Below, piece by piece: positions 26,312 to 40,052 of a stretch of DNA of 64,000 nt. A model generated the notes under the pieces. That model was not told the DNA's origin. It saw only the letters and a list, made by a program, of their open reading frames with translations, and did no database searches. The position numbers were made by a program, and so were the translations under genes. The stretch is taken from the NCBI GenBank assembly GCA_010909165.1, contig MU008178.1, positions 322,369 to 386,368 on the forward strand, read 5' to 3'. The stretch is from Anthoceros angustus. Taxonomy: Eukaryota; Streptophyta; Anthocerotopsida; Anthocerotales; Anthocerotaceae. The stretch's first letter is position 1. Each line of letters starts with the position of its first letter.

Positions 26312-29300
26312 GAGAGAAACCCTTGAACCTTTGTCTATCTTTTATATTGTAGCAATGTCTTTTAAAATTTTTCGTTAAGGCAGAGTATAGGATCGGGGAT
26401 TGTGATTCTAACGTCGTAACAATCCTTGTCCACATGTCATCCAGCAAATTTCTGATTTTGAAGAAACTCCTCTATACCCCACCGGCTTAGCCGCAAGGCC
26501 CAATGCCGTGCGTTGGAGCCCAGTGGTAAGACAAACAATCCACACAACGTACCTCCGCATTAAATCCGACGGACTTCAACACCTAGTTGGTCCAAGTCAC
26601 TCCCACGCAATTTATGGAAGCGGTGTTAAGGATAGTTTTGAATGTCTAACAACAACCCATCACAAACCTCCCCAAGACCCTTGCAGATTTCAAGAGACTC
26701 GGGGAAAATGAGTGTGATGCAGAGTTATGTCACGTGATGCTTGACAAGAGAATCAATCACGTTCTTGAATGTCAAGGCGGAATGAGGACAAAGAACTAAG
26801 GATGGACTATTTCACAAAGTTCAAAAAGCGTTGAAGTAAATATGGCGAAATAAACTTGGGCTCCAAATGAATCAAGGTCCCATGCTACTTAGAGATGTGT
26901 CTTTGGATTGCTTGGCCACCCTTTTGTGCCCTTCACTAGATAGAAGGTTGACCTAAAGCAATTCTAGTCAAATTGTTTAGTCTGGCGTTACGCCGATGAG
27001 TGGACCAGCGATGGCAGATCGCAAAGGGTATCGGGCCACTCACCTTCACTATCTCGGTCGAGAATGAGGAAGGTTGTAGGCAACCAACACACGAAATGGA
27101 AAGCACACAAAAGCGACTTATCATACAACTAGGTAGAGCAGTATAATGTGATGACAAATGGGCACAATCACCTTAAAAGGTCTCCTCTCAATGACCGCAC
27201 GTAAAGGGAATTTTTCATACCACGACCTTGCAACATAGCACATACTGCGTTAGATTGTTGCAAACTACATATGCTTTGTTGACTGGTAAATCCACCATCA
27301 AAGTAACATACCTCCAACGCCACATCCCAAAGGCGCCTCCTGTGTGCACAGCAAATACGTCGACATTCTCCTCACAACTTCATGTGATTATGTAATGCCT
27401 TCCATTCATATAGTAGGCGTGTGTAATTACATTGTACGATGGGAGCCATGTCAAACATCATATGCAATATGCCATCCACAAACAGATGTTGCCGTCGTGC
27501 AACCAATCAAATTCGGATGATACGTTTAGATTTCTTCGCACATCTTCTCTCCAACCACCTCATCCAAAAGGACCTCAAATTAAGATACCTTCGTCTCACT
27601 TGGTCCCCATTTCAAAAGGAGGAGTTTTGTGTCAATCCTCCTTTTGGTTTCTCGGCTTGTGCCGCTATCAACTTAGTTTTCTTCTTTCCTTCAAACTCAG
27701 TAAACTCAATTTAGTTAATTGTTAGCTCGCATCACCTCGATTGAGGAGTGCGGCATGAAAGGCGTTCTTAGGCAGCCGATTCGGTGTCTGAGCTGGCTCT
27801 CTTACCAAGATGGTGGTAATCGAGATATTAGCTAGATAGTTCTATAATGAGGAGAAAGATTTAGGCAAATGTTTCGATGTGAGACGATTCCTATCACGAG
27901 TCTTTTAGATAGACTTGACCGATCCGGCTATAATCTATCGGGTTGGATAATCGAAATGAGCAACTTTTGTGTCTAGTTTTGTCGTTTTGCAAATAGGTTA
28001 CAACTTTTCACATCCCGTGAAAGATGGCTTGATTAATTGCAAGTATGCGGTCTGGACATGGTCATAGATACCACCAAACCTAATTGAAGAGATCACAAGA
28101 TCTCAACGCAAATGGAGATCAATGTCATGAGTTTTCACCTTTAGTCTTGTGACTTTGCCTCCGGTTTGAGTGGATCATGCTACAGCTAATTGTATTTTTG
28201 ATCCAACTTTGGAACTCCCACAATAGAGAACCTTGGGAAAGATGATTAATCTGTAACAAAGGTCTTGAACAATTTGGGGTACATCAATATAGTTAGTTGT
28301 GATGGACTTGGATCATGTGATTGATAACCCTCATCCAATGATTTTTTTGTGTTTTTAATATTATTTTAACATTATCGCTCCCAATTCCAAACCCAATTCG
28401 GCCAAAGAAAAAGAAGATGGTCTTTTATGCAACATATTGTACTCAATATTTAATTAAATATTAAATATATTTATTATCGAGAGTTTGGAATGGAGAAGGC
28501 TATATATATGTAGACTTAGGGTCTTAAGTCCTCATCCTTTTCCAGTCTTTGGGGATAAGGTATATGATTATTTGTGATAGAAAATAGAATTGTCACCATG
28601 TTTGTTTGGTTACTTGTATGCTTGTTTAATGTGTCCATATTGTATCACAATGGAGTTGTGATGGCAAACATATTGAGTCTACCCCTTGGATGATGCCAAC
28701 TTCCTCTTAACCAATTTTCAAAGGCCATTCCTCGAATCGCATAATGTATTCCACTTGTTCTACTTTATATTTGTTTGATCCAATAGTCATTCATCAATGT
28801 GCATGTGATTATACAAACGATATTTCTTTTGTTTTCAATGGAGTGATTATGCATGTGGACGAACGATAATTCTTTGGTGAGTGTCCTGCTTTCGGATGGT
28901 ACAATCGTAGATTGCGTGAAGATAGAAGATCAATTAACGTTACAACATCCACTTTTTGAAGGACATGTTATACAAGTATGTATTTATATTCAAGTTACAA
29001 GTCATTCTTGTAATCAACAATATCTAGAACATTCAAGTATGGATATTAATATAGTTTTGTTTTGCGAAACCACCGGTTTCACTAAGACATAATTATGTGG
29101 AGTCCACAGATGTCAAACGTGCAATCCAAATTTATGAACAAGAAGTGGGTTCATGTCCAAAAGGTACCATTCCAATTCAAAGGTTCACTTACGAGCAAAT
29201 GAATAGAAGTATAGAAGTGAAGAGGAGAGCCAATAAGTCGCGAGGTGAAGAGGAGAGTCGACAATGGACGGAGGTCTCTCCTCATGTTGAAGATGATGGA

Positions 29301-30031
29301 TTTTTATTTGAGGTATACTATTCATGGTCCACATTCCATTTTGTTTACACTTAAGGGTATTTGCACCGATACTAATGAGGATAAATTTGCGGTGATACTA
29401 AATATGAATTGACTCGTATGTTTATGTGAGATACAGCCGTATACTCTGTACAACAACAAGACTACTTTTATGGAGTGCGGTGATTAGCATTTGGGATCCA
29501 GTTGTGAGAGGTCCAAATGATTTCTCAAGCTCATATATTCGTCTTGAAAGCCGGGAGACTATGGCGAATATAATGGTGTTGATATTGGATGGCATGTAAG
29601 TCAAAAGGGTATAGTATTTGTTTGTTTTTATAAGCGCAAATGATACATGTACTTATTTTTCTCGCTTGTTGCAATTGCAGAAATTTCCATTTTGTATTCA
29701 AATGACCCTCTACCTCGTTTGTACATTGGATATAAGGTTAGTTCATACACTCATGTGCGTTCCTATATTTAATTATATTATTTTGAAAATCAGTTGGGTT
29801 CCAAACAACAATCCTTTCATCTTATGTGCACCATGTACAACGGTGTTTTAACTTGTTTTCTGGGTTTGTGCAAACTAATCCGCATTTGTGTTCGGTGGTG
29901 CTTTCCTCACGATTATGAGGGACAACTATAAATGCTCGGATAAGCAAAGTAAGTATAACAATCTTTTATCAACAATTAGACAACAAAATGGACTTATTGA
30001 CTCTCCATACTCATTCTTAGTTTGGACAATG
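25839..30031 (+). repeat. Array unit 7
   Basis: This is a 4193-bp unit, the shortest complete one. The spacer at 26,312-28,500 has no recognisable gene. Confidence 0.93.
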
Positions 30032-30693
30032 TGATCCGAGGATTCAAACACGGCTGATTTATGGTTGTTTATTAATGGACAAGCTTGGTTATTACATCAA
30101 TATTTGATGGCTTTCTTTCTCTTGAACTATTTAATCACCGGAATGGGAGGCAACCTTGGTATGACAAGTAAATATTCGCAAGTCATGTTGGGAAATGGGA
30201 GACTAGGGACAGATGCTCATGGTCCAAAGACAGTTGGTGGAGTGTACCGCCTATCAAAAACGGCTTGATGTATTTGATGAAGGATGACAAGAATAACATC
30301 GATTCCAAATTTCCTTGATAGAATAGTAATCCATTCAACTTATGAAGACAATTGGAATGGAAAATCATTCTATGTTCCAACTGTAAACAATATTCTTCCC
30401 GGTATCCGGTTTTTTTTGGTGAGTGGAGTGTACCGCCTATCAAAAACGGCTTGATGTATTTGATGAAGGATGACAAGAATAACATCTGATTCCAAATTTC
30501 CTTGATAGAATAGTAATCCATTCAACTTATGAAGACAATTGGAATGGAAAATCATTCTATGTTCATGTAAACAATATTCTTCACAGTATCCGGTTTTTTT
30601 TGGTGGGCGAGTGGTTCGAGATACCTTAGTCTCAAATCTTCCTCTTATGAAGCTAGTGAAGATACGGATGCATTTATGGAAGAAGTGCTATGA
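28598..30693 (+). pseudogene. Neprosin-family gene copy 7 with an internal 186-bp duplication
   Basis: The TATA box is at 28,501. The activation-peptide block VLSDGTIVDCVKIEDQLTLQ is open from 28,853. The VKRRVD tandem motif is reduced here: GAGAGCCAATAAG replaces GAGAGTCGACATAAG near 29,226. The GYWP block is lost because GGTTATTGGCCGACATC reads GGTTATTACATC at 30,086. The 3' coding part is duplicated in tandem near 30,241-30,610, which would add about 62 codons. The stop is TGA 30,691. Confidence 0.7.
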
Positions 30694-33600
30694 GAGAGAA
30701 ACCCTTGAACCTTTGTCTATCTTTTATATTGTAGCAATGTCTTTTAAAATTTTTCGTTAACGCAGAACCGATATAGGATCGTGATTGTGATTCTAACGTC
30801 GTAACAATCCTTGTCCACATGTCATCCAGCAAATTTCTGATTTTGAAGAAACTCCTCTATACCCCACCGGCTTAGCCGCAAGGCCCAATGCGTGCGTTGG
30901 AGCCACAGTGGTAAGACAAACAATCCACACAACCTCCGCATTAAATCCGAACGGACTTCAACACCTAGTTGGTCCAAGTCACTCCCACGCAATTTATGGG
31001 AAGCGGTGTTAAGGATAGTTTTGAATGTCTAACAACAACCCATCACAAACCTCCCACCCGAACCCTTGCAGCAGATTTCAAGAGACTCGGGAAAATGAGT
31101 GTGATGCAAAGTTATGTCAACGATGCGGAGCTTGACAGAATCAATCACGTTCTTGAATGTCAAGGCCGGGACGGTGGGACCAAAGAACTAAGGATGGACT
31201 ATTTCACAAAGTTCAAAAACGTTGAAGTAAATATGGCGAAATAAACTTGGGCTCCAAATGAATCAAGGTCCCATGCTCGCAAGAGATGTGTCATGATTGC
31301 TTGGCCACCCTTTGTGCCCTTCACTAGATAGAAGGTTGACCTAAAGCAATTCTAGTCAAATTGTTTAGTCACAACGCTACCGGAGGAGTGGACCAGCGAT
31401 GGCGGATCGCAAAGGGTATCGTGCCACTCACCTTCACTATCTCGTCGAGAATGAGGAAGGTTGTAGGCAACCAACACACGTAAATGGAAAGCCTCGCACA
31501 AAACGACTTATCATACAACTAGGTAGAGCCGTATAATGTGATGACAAATGGGCACAATCACCTTAAAAGGGTCTCCTCTCAATGACCGCACGTAAAGGGA
31601 ATTTTTCATACCACGACCTTGCAACATAGCACATGCGTTAGATTGTTGCAAACTACATATGCTTTGTTGACTGGTAAATCCACCATCAAAGTAACATACC
31701 TCCAACGCCACATCCCAAAGACGCCTCCTGTGTGCACAGAAATACGACATTCTCCTCACAACTTCATGTGATTATGTAATGCCTTCCATTCATATAGTAA
31801 GAGCGTGTGTAATTGTATTACCTGGGAGCCATGTCAAACATCATATGCAATATGCCATCCACAAAGATGTTGCCGTCGTGCAACCAATCAAATTTCGGAT
31901 GATACGTTTAGATTTCTTCGCATCTTCTCTCCAACCACCTCATCCGCAAGGACCTCAAATTAAGATACCTTCGTCTCACTTGGTCCCCATTTCAAAAGGA
32001 GGAGTTTTGTGTCAATCCTCCTTTTGGTTTCTCGACCAGCCCGCTATCAACTTAGTTTTCTTCTTTCCTTCAAACTCCGTAAACTCAATTTAGTTAATTG
32101 TTAGCTCGCATCACCTCGGGATTGAGGCGGGTGCGGCATGAAAGGCGTTCTTAGGCAGCCGATTCGGTGTCTGAGGCGGCTAGGGCTGTCTCTTACCAAG
32201 ATGGTCATTAATCGGCGGATATTAGCTAGATAGTTCTATAATGAGGAGAAAGATTTAGGCAAATGTTTCGATGTGAGACGATTCCTATCACGAGTCTTTT
32301 AGATAGACTTGACCGATCCGCTATAATCTATCGTTGGATAATCGAAATGAGCAACTTTTGTGTCTAGTTTGTCGTTTTGCAAATAGGTTACAACTTTTCA
32401 CATCCCGTGAAAGATGGCTTGATTACGTGGTGCAAGTATGCGGTCAGACATGGTCATAGATACCACCAAACCTAATTGAAGAGATCACAAGATCTCAACG
32501 CAAATGGAGATCAATGTCATGAGTTTTCACCTTTCTTTTGCCTCCGGTTTGAGTGGATCATGCTACCGCTAATTGTATTTTTGATCCAACTTTGGAACTC
32601 CCACAATAGAGAACCTTGGGAAAGATGATTAATCAGAACAAAGGTGCGGAACAATTTGGGGTACATCAATATAGTTAGTTGTGATGGACTTGGATCATGT
32701 GATTGATAACCCTCATCCAATGATTTTTTTGTGTTTTAATATTATTTTAACATTATCGCTCCCAATTCCAAACCCAATTACGGCCAAAGAAAAAGAAGAT
32801 GGTCTTTTATGCAAACATATTGTACTCAATATTTAATTAAATATTAAATATATTTATTATCGAGAGTTTGGAATGGAGAAGGCTATATATATGTAGACTT
32901 GCAGGTCTTAAGTCCTCATCCTTTTCCAGTCTTTGGGGATAAGGTATATGATTATTTGTGATAGAAAATAGAATTGTCACCATGTTTGTTTGGTTACTTG
33001 TATGCTTGTTTAATGTGTCCATATTGTATCACAATGGAGTTGTGATGGCAAACATATTGAGTCTACCCCTTGGATGATGCCAACTTCCTCTTAACCAATT
33101 TTCAAAGGCCATTCCTCGAATCGCATAATGTATTCCACTTGTTCTACTTTATATTTGTTTGATCCAATAGTCTGCTCATCAATGTGCATGTGATTATACA
33201 AACGATATTTCTTTTGTTTTCAATGGAGTGATTATGCATGTGATGACGATAATTCTTTGGTGAGTGTCCTGCTTTCGGATGGTACAATCGTAGATTGCGT
33301 GAAGATAGAAGATCAATTAACGTTACAACATCCACTTTTGAAGGACATGTTATACAAGTATGTATTTATATTCAAGTTACAAGTCATTCTTGTAATCAAC
33401 AATATCTAGAACATTCAAGTATGGATATTAATATAGTTTTGTTTTGCGAAACCACCGGTTTCACTAAGACATAATTATGTGGAGTCCACGAATGTCAAAC
33501 GTGCAATCCAAATTTATGAACAAGAAGTGGGTTCATGTCCAAAAGGTACCATTCCAATTCAAAGGTTCACTTACGAGCAAATGAATAGAAGTATAGAAGT

Positions 33601-34418
33601 GAAGAGGAGAGTCGACATAAGTCGCGAGGTGAAGAGGAGAGTCGACAATGGACGGAGGTCTCTCCTCATGTTGAAGATGATGGATTTTTATTTTGAGGTA
33701 TACTATTCATGGTCCACATTCCATTTTGTTTACACTTAAGGGTATTTGCACCGATACTAATGAGGATAAATTTGCAGTGATACTAAATATGAATTGACTC
33801 GTATGTTTATGTGAGATACAGGCCGTATACTGTACAACAACAAGACTACTTTTATGGAGTCGGTGATTAGCATTTGGGATCCAGTTGTGAGAGGTCCAAA
33901 TGATTTCTCAAGCTCATATATTCGTCTTGAAAGCAGGAGACTATGGCGAATATAATGGTGTTGATATTGGATGGCATGTAAGTCAAAAGGGTATAGTATT
34001 TGTTTGTTTTTATAAGCGCAAATGATACATGTACTTATTTTTCTCGCTTGTTGCAATTGCAGAAATTTCCATTTTGTATTCAAATGACCCTCTACCTCGT
34101 TTGTACATTGGATATAAGGTTAGTTCATACACTCATGTGCGTTCCTATATTTAATTATATTATTTTGAAAATCAGTTGGGTTCCAAACAACAATCCTTTC
34201 ATCTTATGTGCGTCCATGTACAACGGTGTTTTAACTTGTTTTTGCTGGGTTTGTGCAAACTAATCCGGCATTTGTGTTCGGTGGTGCTTTCCTCACGATT
34301 ATGAGGGACAACTATAAATGCTCGAGATAAGCAAAGTAAGTATAACAATCTTTTATCAACAATTAGACAACAAAATGGACTTATTGACTCTCCATACTCA
34401 TTCTTAGTTTGGACAATG
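30032..34418 (+). repeat. Array unit 8, enlarged by a 186-bp duplication
   Basis: The unit is 4387 bp long. The extra length is a tandem copy of the gene's 3' coding part near 30,241-30,610. The spacer at 30,694-32,883 has no recognisable gene. Confidence 0.93.
30241..30610 (+). repeat. 186-bp tandem duplication inside gene copy 7
   Basis: AGTGTACCGCCTATC occurs at 30,241 and again at 30,427. The segment between them repeats to about 30,610. The junction lies at TTGGTG.AGTGG, a short similarity between the two parental sites. Confidence 0.88.
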
Positions 34419-34894
34419 TGATCCGATTCAAACACGGCTGATTTATGGTTGTTTATTAATGGACAAGCTTGGTTATTGGCGACATCAATATTTGATGGCT
34501 TTCTTTCTCTTGAACTATTTAATCACCGGAATGGGAGGCAACCTTGGTATGACAAGTAAATATTCGCAAGTCATGTTGGGAAATGGGAGACTAGGGATGA
34601 TGCTCATGGTCCAAAGACAGTTGGTGGAGTGTACCGCCTATCAAAAACGGCTTGATGTATTTGATGAAGGATGACAAGAATAACATCGATTCCAAATTTC
34701 CTTGATAGAATAGTAATCCATTCAACTTATGAAGACAATTGGAATGGAAAATCATTCTATGTTCAATCAGAAACAATATTCTTCCCGGTATCCGGTTTTT
34801 TTGGTGGGCGAGTGGTTCGAGATACCTTAGTCTCAAATCTTCCTCTTATGAAGCTAGTGAAGATACGGATGCATTTATGGAAGAAGTGCTATGA
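32982..34894 (+). pseudogene. Neprosin-family gene copy 8, frame-disrupted as read
   Basis: The TATA box is at 32,884. The KRAIQIYEQEVGSCPKGTIP exon is open from 33,479 to 33,739. The C-terminal part is open from 34,671 (IPNFLDRIVIHSTYEDNWNG) to 34,961, past the usual stop TGA 34,892, which lies in another frame. Confidence 0.7.
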
Positions 34895-36051
34895 GAGAGA
34901 AACCCTTGAACCTTTGTCTATCTTTTATATTGTAGCAATGTCTTTTAAAATTTTTCGTTAACGCAGAACCGATATAGGATCGAGGATTGTGATTCTAACG
35001 TCGTAACAATCCTTGTCCACATGTCATCCAGCAAATTTCTGATTTTGAAGAAACTCCTCTATACCCCACCGGCTTAGCCCACGCAAGGCCCAATGTGCGT
35101 TCCTATATTTAATTATATTATTTTGAAAATCAGTTGGGTTCCAAACAACAATCCTTTCATCTTATGTGCTCCATGTACAACGGGTGTTTTAACTTGTTTT
35201 GCGCTGGGTTTGTGCAAACTAATCCGCATTTGTGTTCGGTGGTGCTTTCCTCACGATTATGAGGGACAACTATAAATGCTCGGATAAGCAAAGTAAGTAT
35301 AACAATCTTTTATCAACAATTAGACAACAAAATGGACTTATTGACTCTCCATACTCATTCTTAGTTTGGACAATGTGATCCGAGATTCAAACACGGCTGA
35401 TTTATGGTTGTTTATTAATGGACAAGCGGTTGGTTATTGGCGACATCAATATTTGATGGCTTTCTTTCTCTTGAACTATTTAATCACGGAATGGGAGGCA
35501 ACCTTGGTATGACAAGTAAATATTCGCAAGTCATGTTGGGAAATGGGAGACTAGACGGATGCTCATGGTCCAAAGACAGTTGGTGGAGTGTACCGCCTAT
35601 CAAAAAGCTTGATGTATTTGATGAAGGATGACAAGAATAACATCGATTCCAAATTTCCTTGATAGAATAGTAATCCATTCAACTTATGAAGACAATTGGA
35701 ATGGAAAATCATTCTATGTTCCATTGTAAACAATATTCTTCACAGTATCTGGTTTTTTTGGTGGGCGAGTGGTTCGAGATACCTTAGTCTCAAATCTTCC
35801 TCTTATGAAGCTAGTGAAGATACGGATGCATTTATGGAAGAAGTGCTATGAGAGAGAAACCCTTGAACCTTTGTCTATCTTTTATATTGTAGCAATGTCT
35901 TTTAAAATTTTTCGTTAACGCAGAACCGATATAGGATCGGGGATTGTGATTCTAACGTCGTAACAATCCTTGTCCACATGTCATCCAGCAAATTTCTGAT
36001 TTTGAAGAAACTCCTCTATACCCCACCGGCTTAGCCCACGCAAGGCCCAAT
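34136..36051 (+). repeat. 958-bp tandem duplication in unit 9
   Basis: TGTGCGTTCCTATATTTAAT occurs at 34,136 and 35,094. At the second site it follows GCAAGGCCCAA directly, where other units read CAATGCGTGCGTTGG. The shared TGCGTT would serve as microhomology. Confidence 0.88.
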
Positions 36052-39000
36052 GCGTGCGTTGGAGCCACGTAAGACAAACAATCCACACAACCTCCGCATT
36101 AAATCCGAGCGGACTTCAACACCTAGTTGGTCCAAGTCACTCCCACGCAATTTATGGGAAAGCGGTGTTAAGGATAGTTTTGAATGTCTAACAACAACCC
36201 ATCACAAACCTCCCCACCACCAACCCTTGCAGCAGATTTCAAGAGACTCCGGGGAAAATGAGTGTGATGCACCGAGTTATGTCAACGCATGAGCTTGACA
36301 GAATCAATCACGTTCTTGAATGTCAAGGCCGGACATGAGGCGGGACCAAAGAACTAAGGATGGACTATTTCACAAAGTTCAAAAACGTTGAAGTAAATAT
36401 GGCGAAATAAACTTGGGCTCCAAATGAATCAAGGTCCCATGCTCGCAAGAGATGTGTCATGCGGTTGCTTGGCCACCCTTTGTGCCCTTCACTAGATAGA
36501 AGGTTGACCTAAAGCAATTCTAGTCAAATTGTTTAGTCACAACGTTCGACGCAGAGGAGTGGACCAGCGTGAGATCGCAAAGGGTATCGTGCCACTCACC
36601 TTCACTATCTCGGTCGAGAATGAGGAAGGTTGTAGGCAACCAACACACGAAATGGAAAGGCACAAAAGCGACTTATCATACAACTAGGTAGAGCCCGTAT
36701 AATGTGATGACAAATGGGCACAATCACCTTAAAAGGGTCTCCTCTCAATGACCGCACGTAGGGAATTTTTCATACCACGACCTTGCAACATAGCACATGC
36801 TGCGTTAGATTGTTGCAAACTACATATGCTTTGTTGACTGGTAAATCCACCATCAAAGTAACATACCTCCAACGCCACATCCCAAAGACGCCTCCCTGTG
36901 TGTGCACAAATCGTGACATTCTCCTCACAACTTCATGTGATTATGTAATGCCTTCCATTCATATAGTAAGGCGTGTGTAATTGTTACTGGGAGCCATGTC
37001 AAACATCATATGCAATATGCCATCCACAAGCAGATGTTGCCGTCGTGCAACCAATCAAATTTCGATGATACGTTTAGATTTCTTCGCACATCTTCTCTCC
37101 AACCACCTCATCCGCAAGGACCTCAAATTAAGATACCTTCGTCTCACTTGGTCCCCATTTCAAAAGGAGGAGTTTTGTGTCAATCCTCCTTTTGGTTTCT
37201 CACCAGCCCGCTATCAACTTAGTTTCTTCTTTCCTTCAAACTCCGTAAACTCAATTTAGTTAATTGTTAGCTCGCATCACCTCGGGATTGAGGCTGGTGC
37301 GGCATGAAAGGCGTTCTTAGACGCGCATTCGATTACAGTAGGGCTCTCTCTTACCAAGATGGCTTAATCGGATATTAGCTAGATAGTTCTATAATGAGGA
37401 GAAAGATTTAGGCAAATGTTTGCGATGTGAGACGATTCCTATCACGGAGTCTTTTTAGATAGACTTGACCATCCGCTATAATCTATCAAAGTTGGATAAT
37501 CGAAATGAGCAACTTTTTGTGTCTAGTTTGTCGTTTTGCAAATAGGTTACAACTTTTCACATCCTGTGAAAGATGGCTTGATTACGTGGTGCAAGTATGC
37601 TAGACATGGTCATAGATACCACCAAACCTAATTGAAGAGATCACAAGATCTCAACGCAAATGGAGATCAATGTCATGAGTTTTCACCTTCGTCGGCCTTT
37701 GCCTCCAGCTTGAGTGGATCATGCTACCGCTAATTGTATTTTTGATCCAACTTTGGAACTCCACAATAGAGAACCTTGGGAAAGATGATTAATCAGAACA
37801 AAGGTGCTTAACAATTTGGGGTACATCAATATAGTTAGTTGTGATGGACTTGGATCATGTGATTGATAACCCTCATCCAATGATTTTTTTGTGTTTTAAT
37901 ATTATTTTAACATTATCGCTCCCAATTCCAAACCCAATTCGAAAAAGAAGATGGTCTTTTATGCAAACATATTGTACTCAATATTTAATTAAATATTAAA
38001 TATATTTATTATCGAGAGTTTGGAATGGAGAAGGCTATATATATGTAGACTTGCAGTCTTAAGTCCTCATCCTTTTCCGTCTGGGGATAAGGTATATGAT
38101 TATTTGTGATAGAAAATAGAATTGTCACCATGTTTGTTTGGTTACTTGTATGCTTGTTTAATGTGTCCATATTGTATCACAATGGAGTTGTGATGGCAAA
38201 CATATTGAGTCTACCCCTTGGATGATGCCAACTTCCTCTTAACCAATTTTCAAAGGCCATTCCTCGAATCGCATAATGTATTCCACTTGTTCTACTTTAT
38301 ATTTGTTTGATCCAATAGTCATTCATCAATGTGCATGTGATTATACAAACGATATTTCTTTTGTTTTCAATGGAGTGATTATGCATGTGGACGACGATAA
38401 TTCTTTGGTGAGTGTCTGCGACTTTCGGATGGTACAATCGTAGATTGCGTGAAGATAGAAGATCAATTAACGTTACAACATCCACTTTTGAAGGACATGT
38501 TATACAAGTATGTATTTATATTCAAGTTACAAGTCATTCTTGTAATCAACAATATCTAGAACATTCAAGTATGGATATTAATATAGTTTTGTTTTTGCAG
38601 AAACCACCGGTTTCACTAAGACATAATTATGTGGAGTCCACGAATGTCAAACGTGCAATCCAAATTTATGAACAAGAAGTGGGTTCATGTCCAAAAGGTA
38701 CCATTCCAATTCAAAGGTTCACTTACGAGCAAATGAATAGAAGTATAGAAGTGAAGAGGAGAGTCGACATAAGTCGCGAGGTGAAGAGGAGAGTCGACAA
38801 TGGACGGAGGTCTCTCCTCATGTTGAAGATGATGGCTTTTATTTGAGGTATACTATTCATGGTCCACATTCCATTTTGTTTACACTTAAGGGTATTTGCA
38901 CCGATACTAATGAGGATAAATTTGCACGGTGATACTAAATATGAATTGACTCGTATGTTTATGTGAGATACGCGTATACTGTACAACAACAAGACTACTT

Positions 39001-39570
39001 TTATGGAGTGCGGTGATTAGCATTTGGGATCCAGTTGTGAGAGAGGTCCAAATGATTTCTCAAGCTCATATATTCGCCTTGAAAGCCGGAGACTATGGCG
39101 AATATAATGGTGTTGATATTGGATGGCATGTAAGTCAAAAGGGTATAGTATTTGTTTGTTTTTATAAGCGCAAATGATACATGTACTTATTTTTCTCGCT
39201 TGTTGCAATTGCAGAAATTTCCATTTTGTATTCAAATGACCTCTACCTCGTTTGTACATTGGATATAAGGTTAGTTCATACACTCATATGCGTTCCTATA
39301 TTTAATTATATTATTTTGAAAATCAGTTGGGTTCCAAACAACAATCCTTTCATCTTATGTGTACCATGTACAACGGGTGTTTTAACTTGTTTTTGCGCTG
39401 GGTTTGTGCAAACTAATCCGCATTTGTGTTCGTGGTGCTTTCCTCACGATTATGAGGGGACAACTATAAATGCTCGAGATAAGCAAAGTAAGTATAACAA
39501 TCTTTTATCAACAATTAGACAACAAAATGGACTTATTGACTCTCCATACTCATTCTTAGTTTGGACAATG
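34419..39570 (+). repeat. Array unit 9, enlarged by a 958-bp duplication
   Basis: The unit is 5152 bp long because 34,136-35,093 is repeated at 35,094-36,051, which gives an additional 3' half-gene. The spacer at 35,852-38,035 has no recognisable gene. Confidence 0.93.
35094..35851 (+). pseudogene. Extra 3' half of a neprosin-like gene
   Basis: This is the coding part of the 958-bp duplication inside unit 9. It starts inside the intron before the WVPNNNP exon. It contains the GCFNLFCAGFVQTNP-type block, FINGQAVGYWP-type sequence, and an in-frame SIFDGFLSLELFNHGMGGNL from 35,440. The stop is TGA 35,849. It has no promoter, leader or activation peptide. Confidence 0.75.
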
Positions 39571-40052
39571 TGATCCAGATTCAAACACGGCTGATTTATG
39601 GTTGTTTATTAATGGACAAGCTTGGTTATTGGCCGACATCAATATTTGATGGCTTTCTTTCTCTTGAACTATTTAATCACCGAATGGGAGGCAACCTTGG
39701 TATGACAAGTAAATATTAAGTCATGTTGGGAAATGGGAGACTAGGGACGGATGCTCATGGTCCAAGACAGTTGGTGACAGAGTGTCGCCTATCAAAAACG
39801 GCTTGATGTATTTGATGAAGGATGACAAGAATAACATGTTGATTCCAAATTTTCTTGATAGAATAGTAATCCATTCAACTTATGAAGACAATTGGAATGG
39901 AAAATCATTCTATGTTCCGACTGCTGTAAACAATATTCTTCCTGGTATCTGGTTTTTTTTTGGTGGGCGAGTGGTTTAGATACCTTAGTCTCAAATCTTC
40001 CTCTTATGAAGCTAGTGAAGATACGGATGCATTTATGGAAGAAGTGCTATGA
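38130..40052 (+). pseudogene. Neprosin-family gene copy 9, the only one with an intact first acceptor
   Basis: The TATA box is at 38,036. This copy reads TTTTTGCAG|AAACCACCGG at 38,591-38,610, a standard plant acceptor in front of the KPPVSLRHNYVES exon. The other copies read TTTTTGAAACC or TTTTGCGAAACC and lack the AG. An open frame of 144 codons (38,412-38,846) spans activation peptide, intron and next exon. GCFNLFCAGFVQTN-type sequence and a SPIKNGLMYLMKDDKNNM segment are partly open downstream. The stop is TGA 40,050. Confidence 0.72.
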
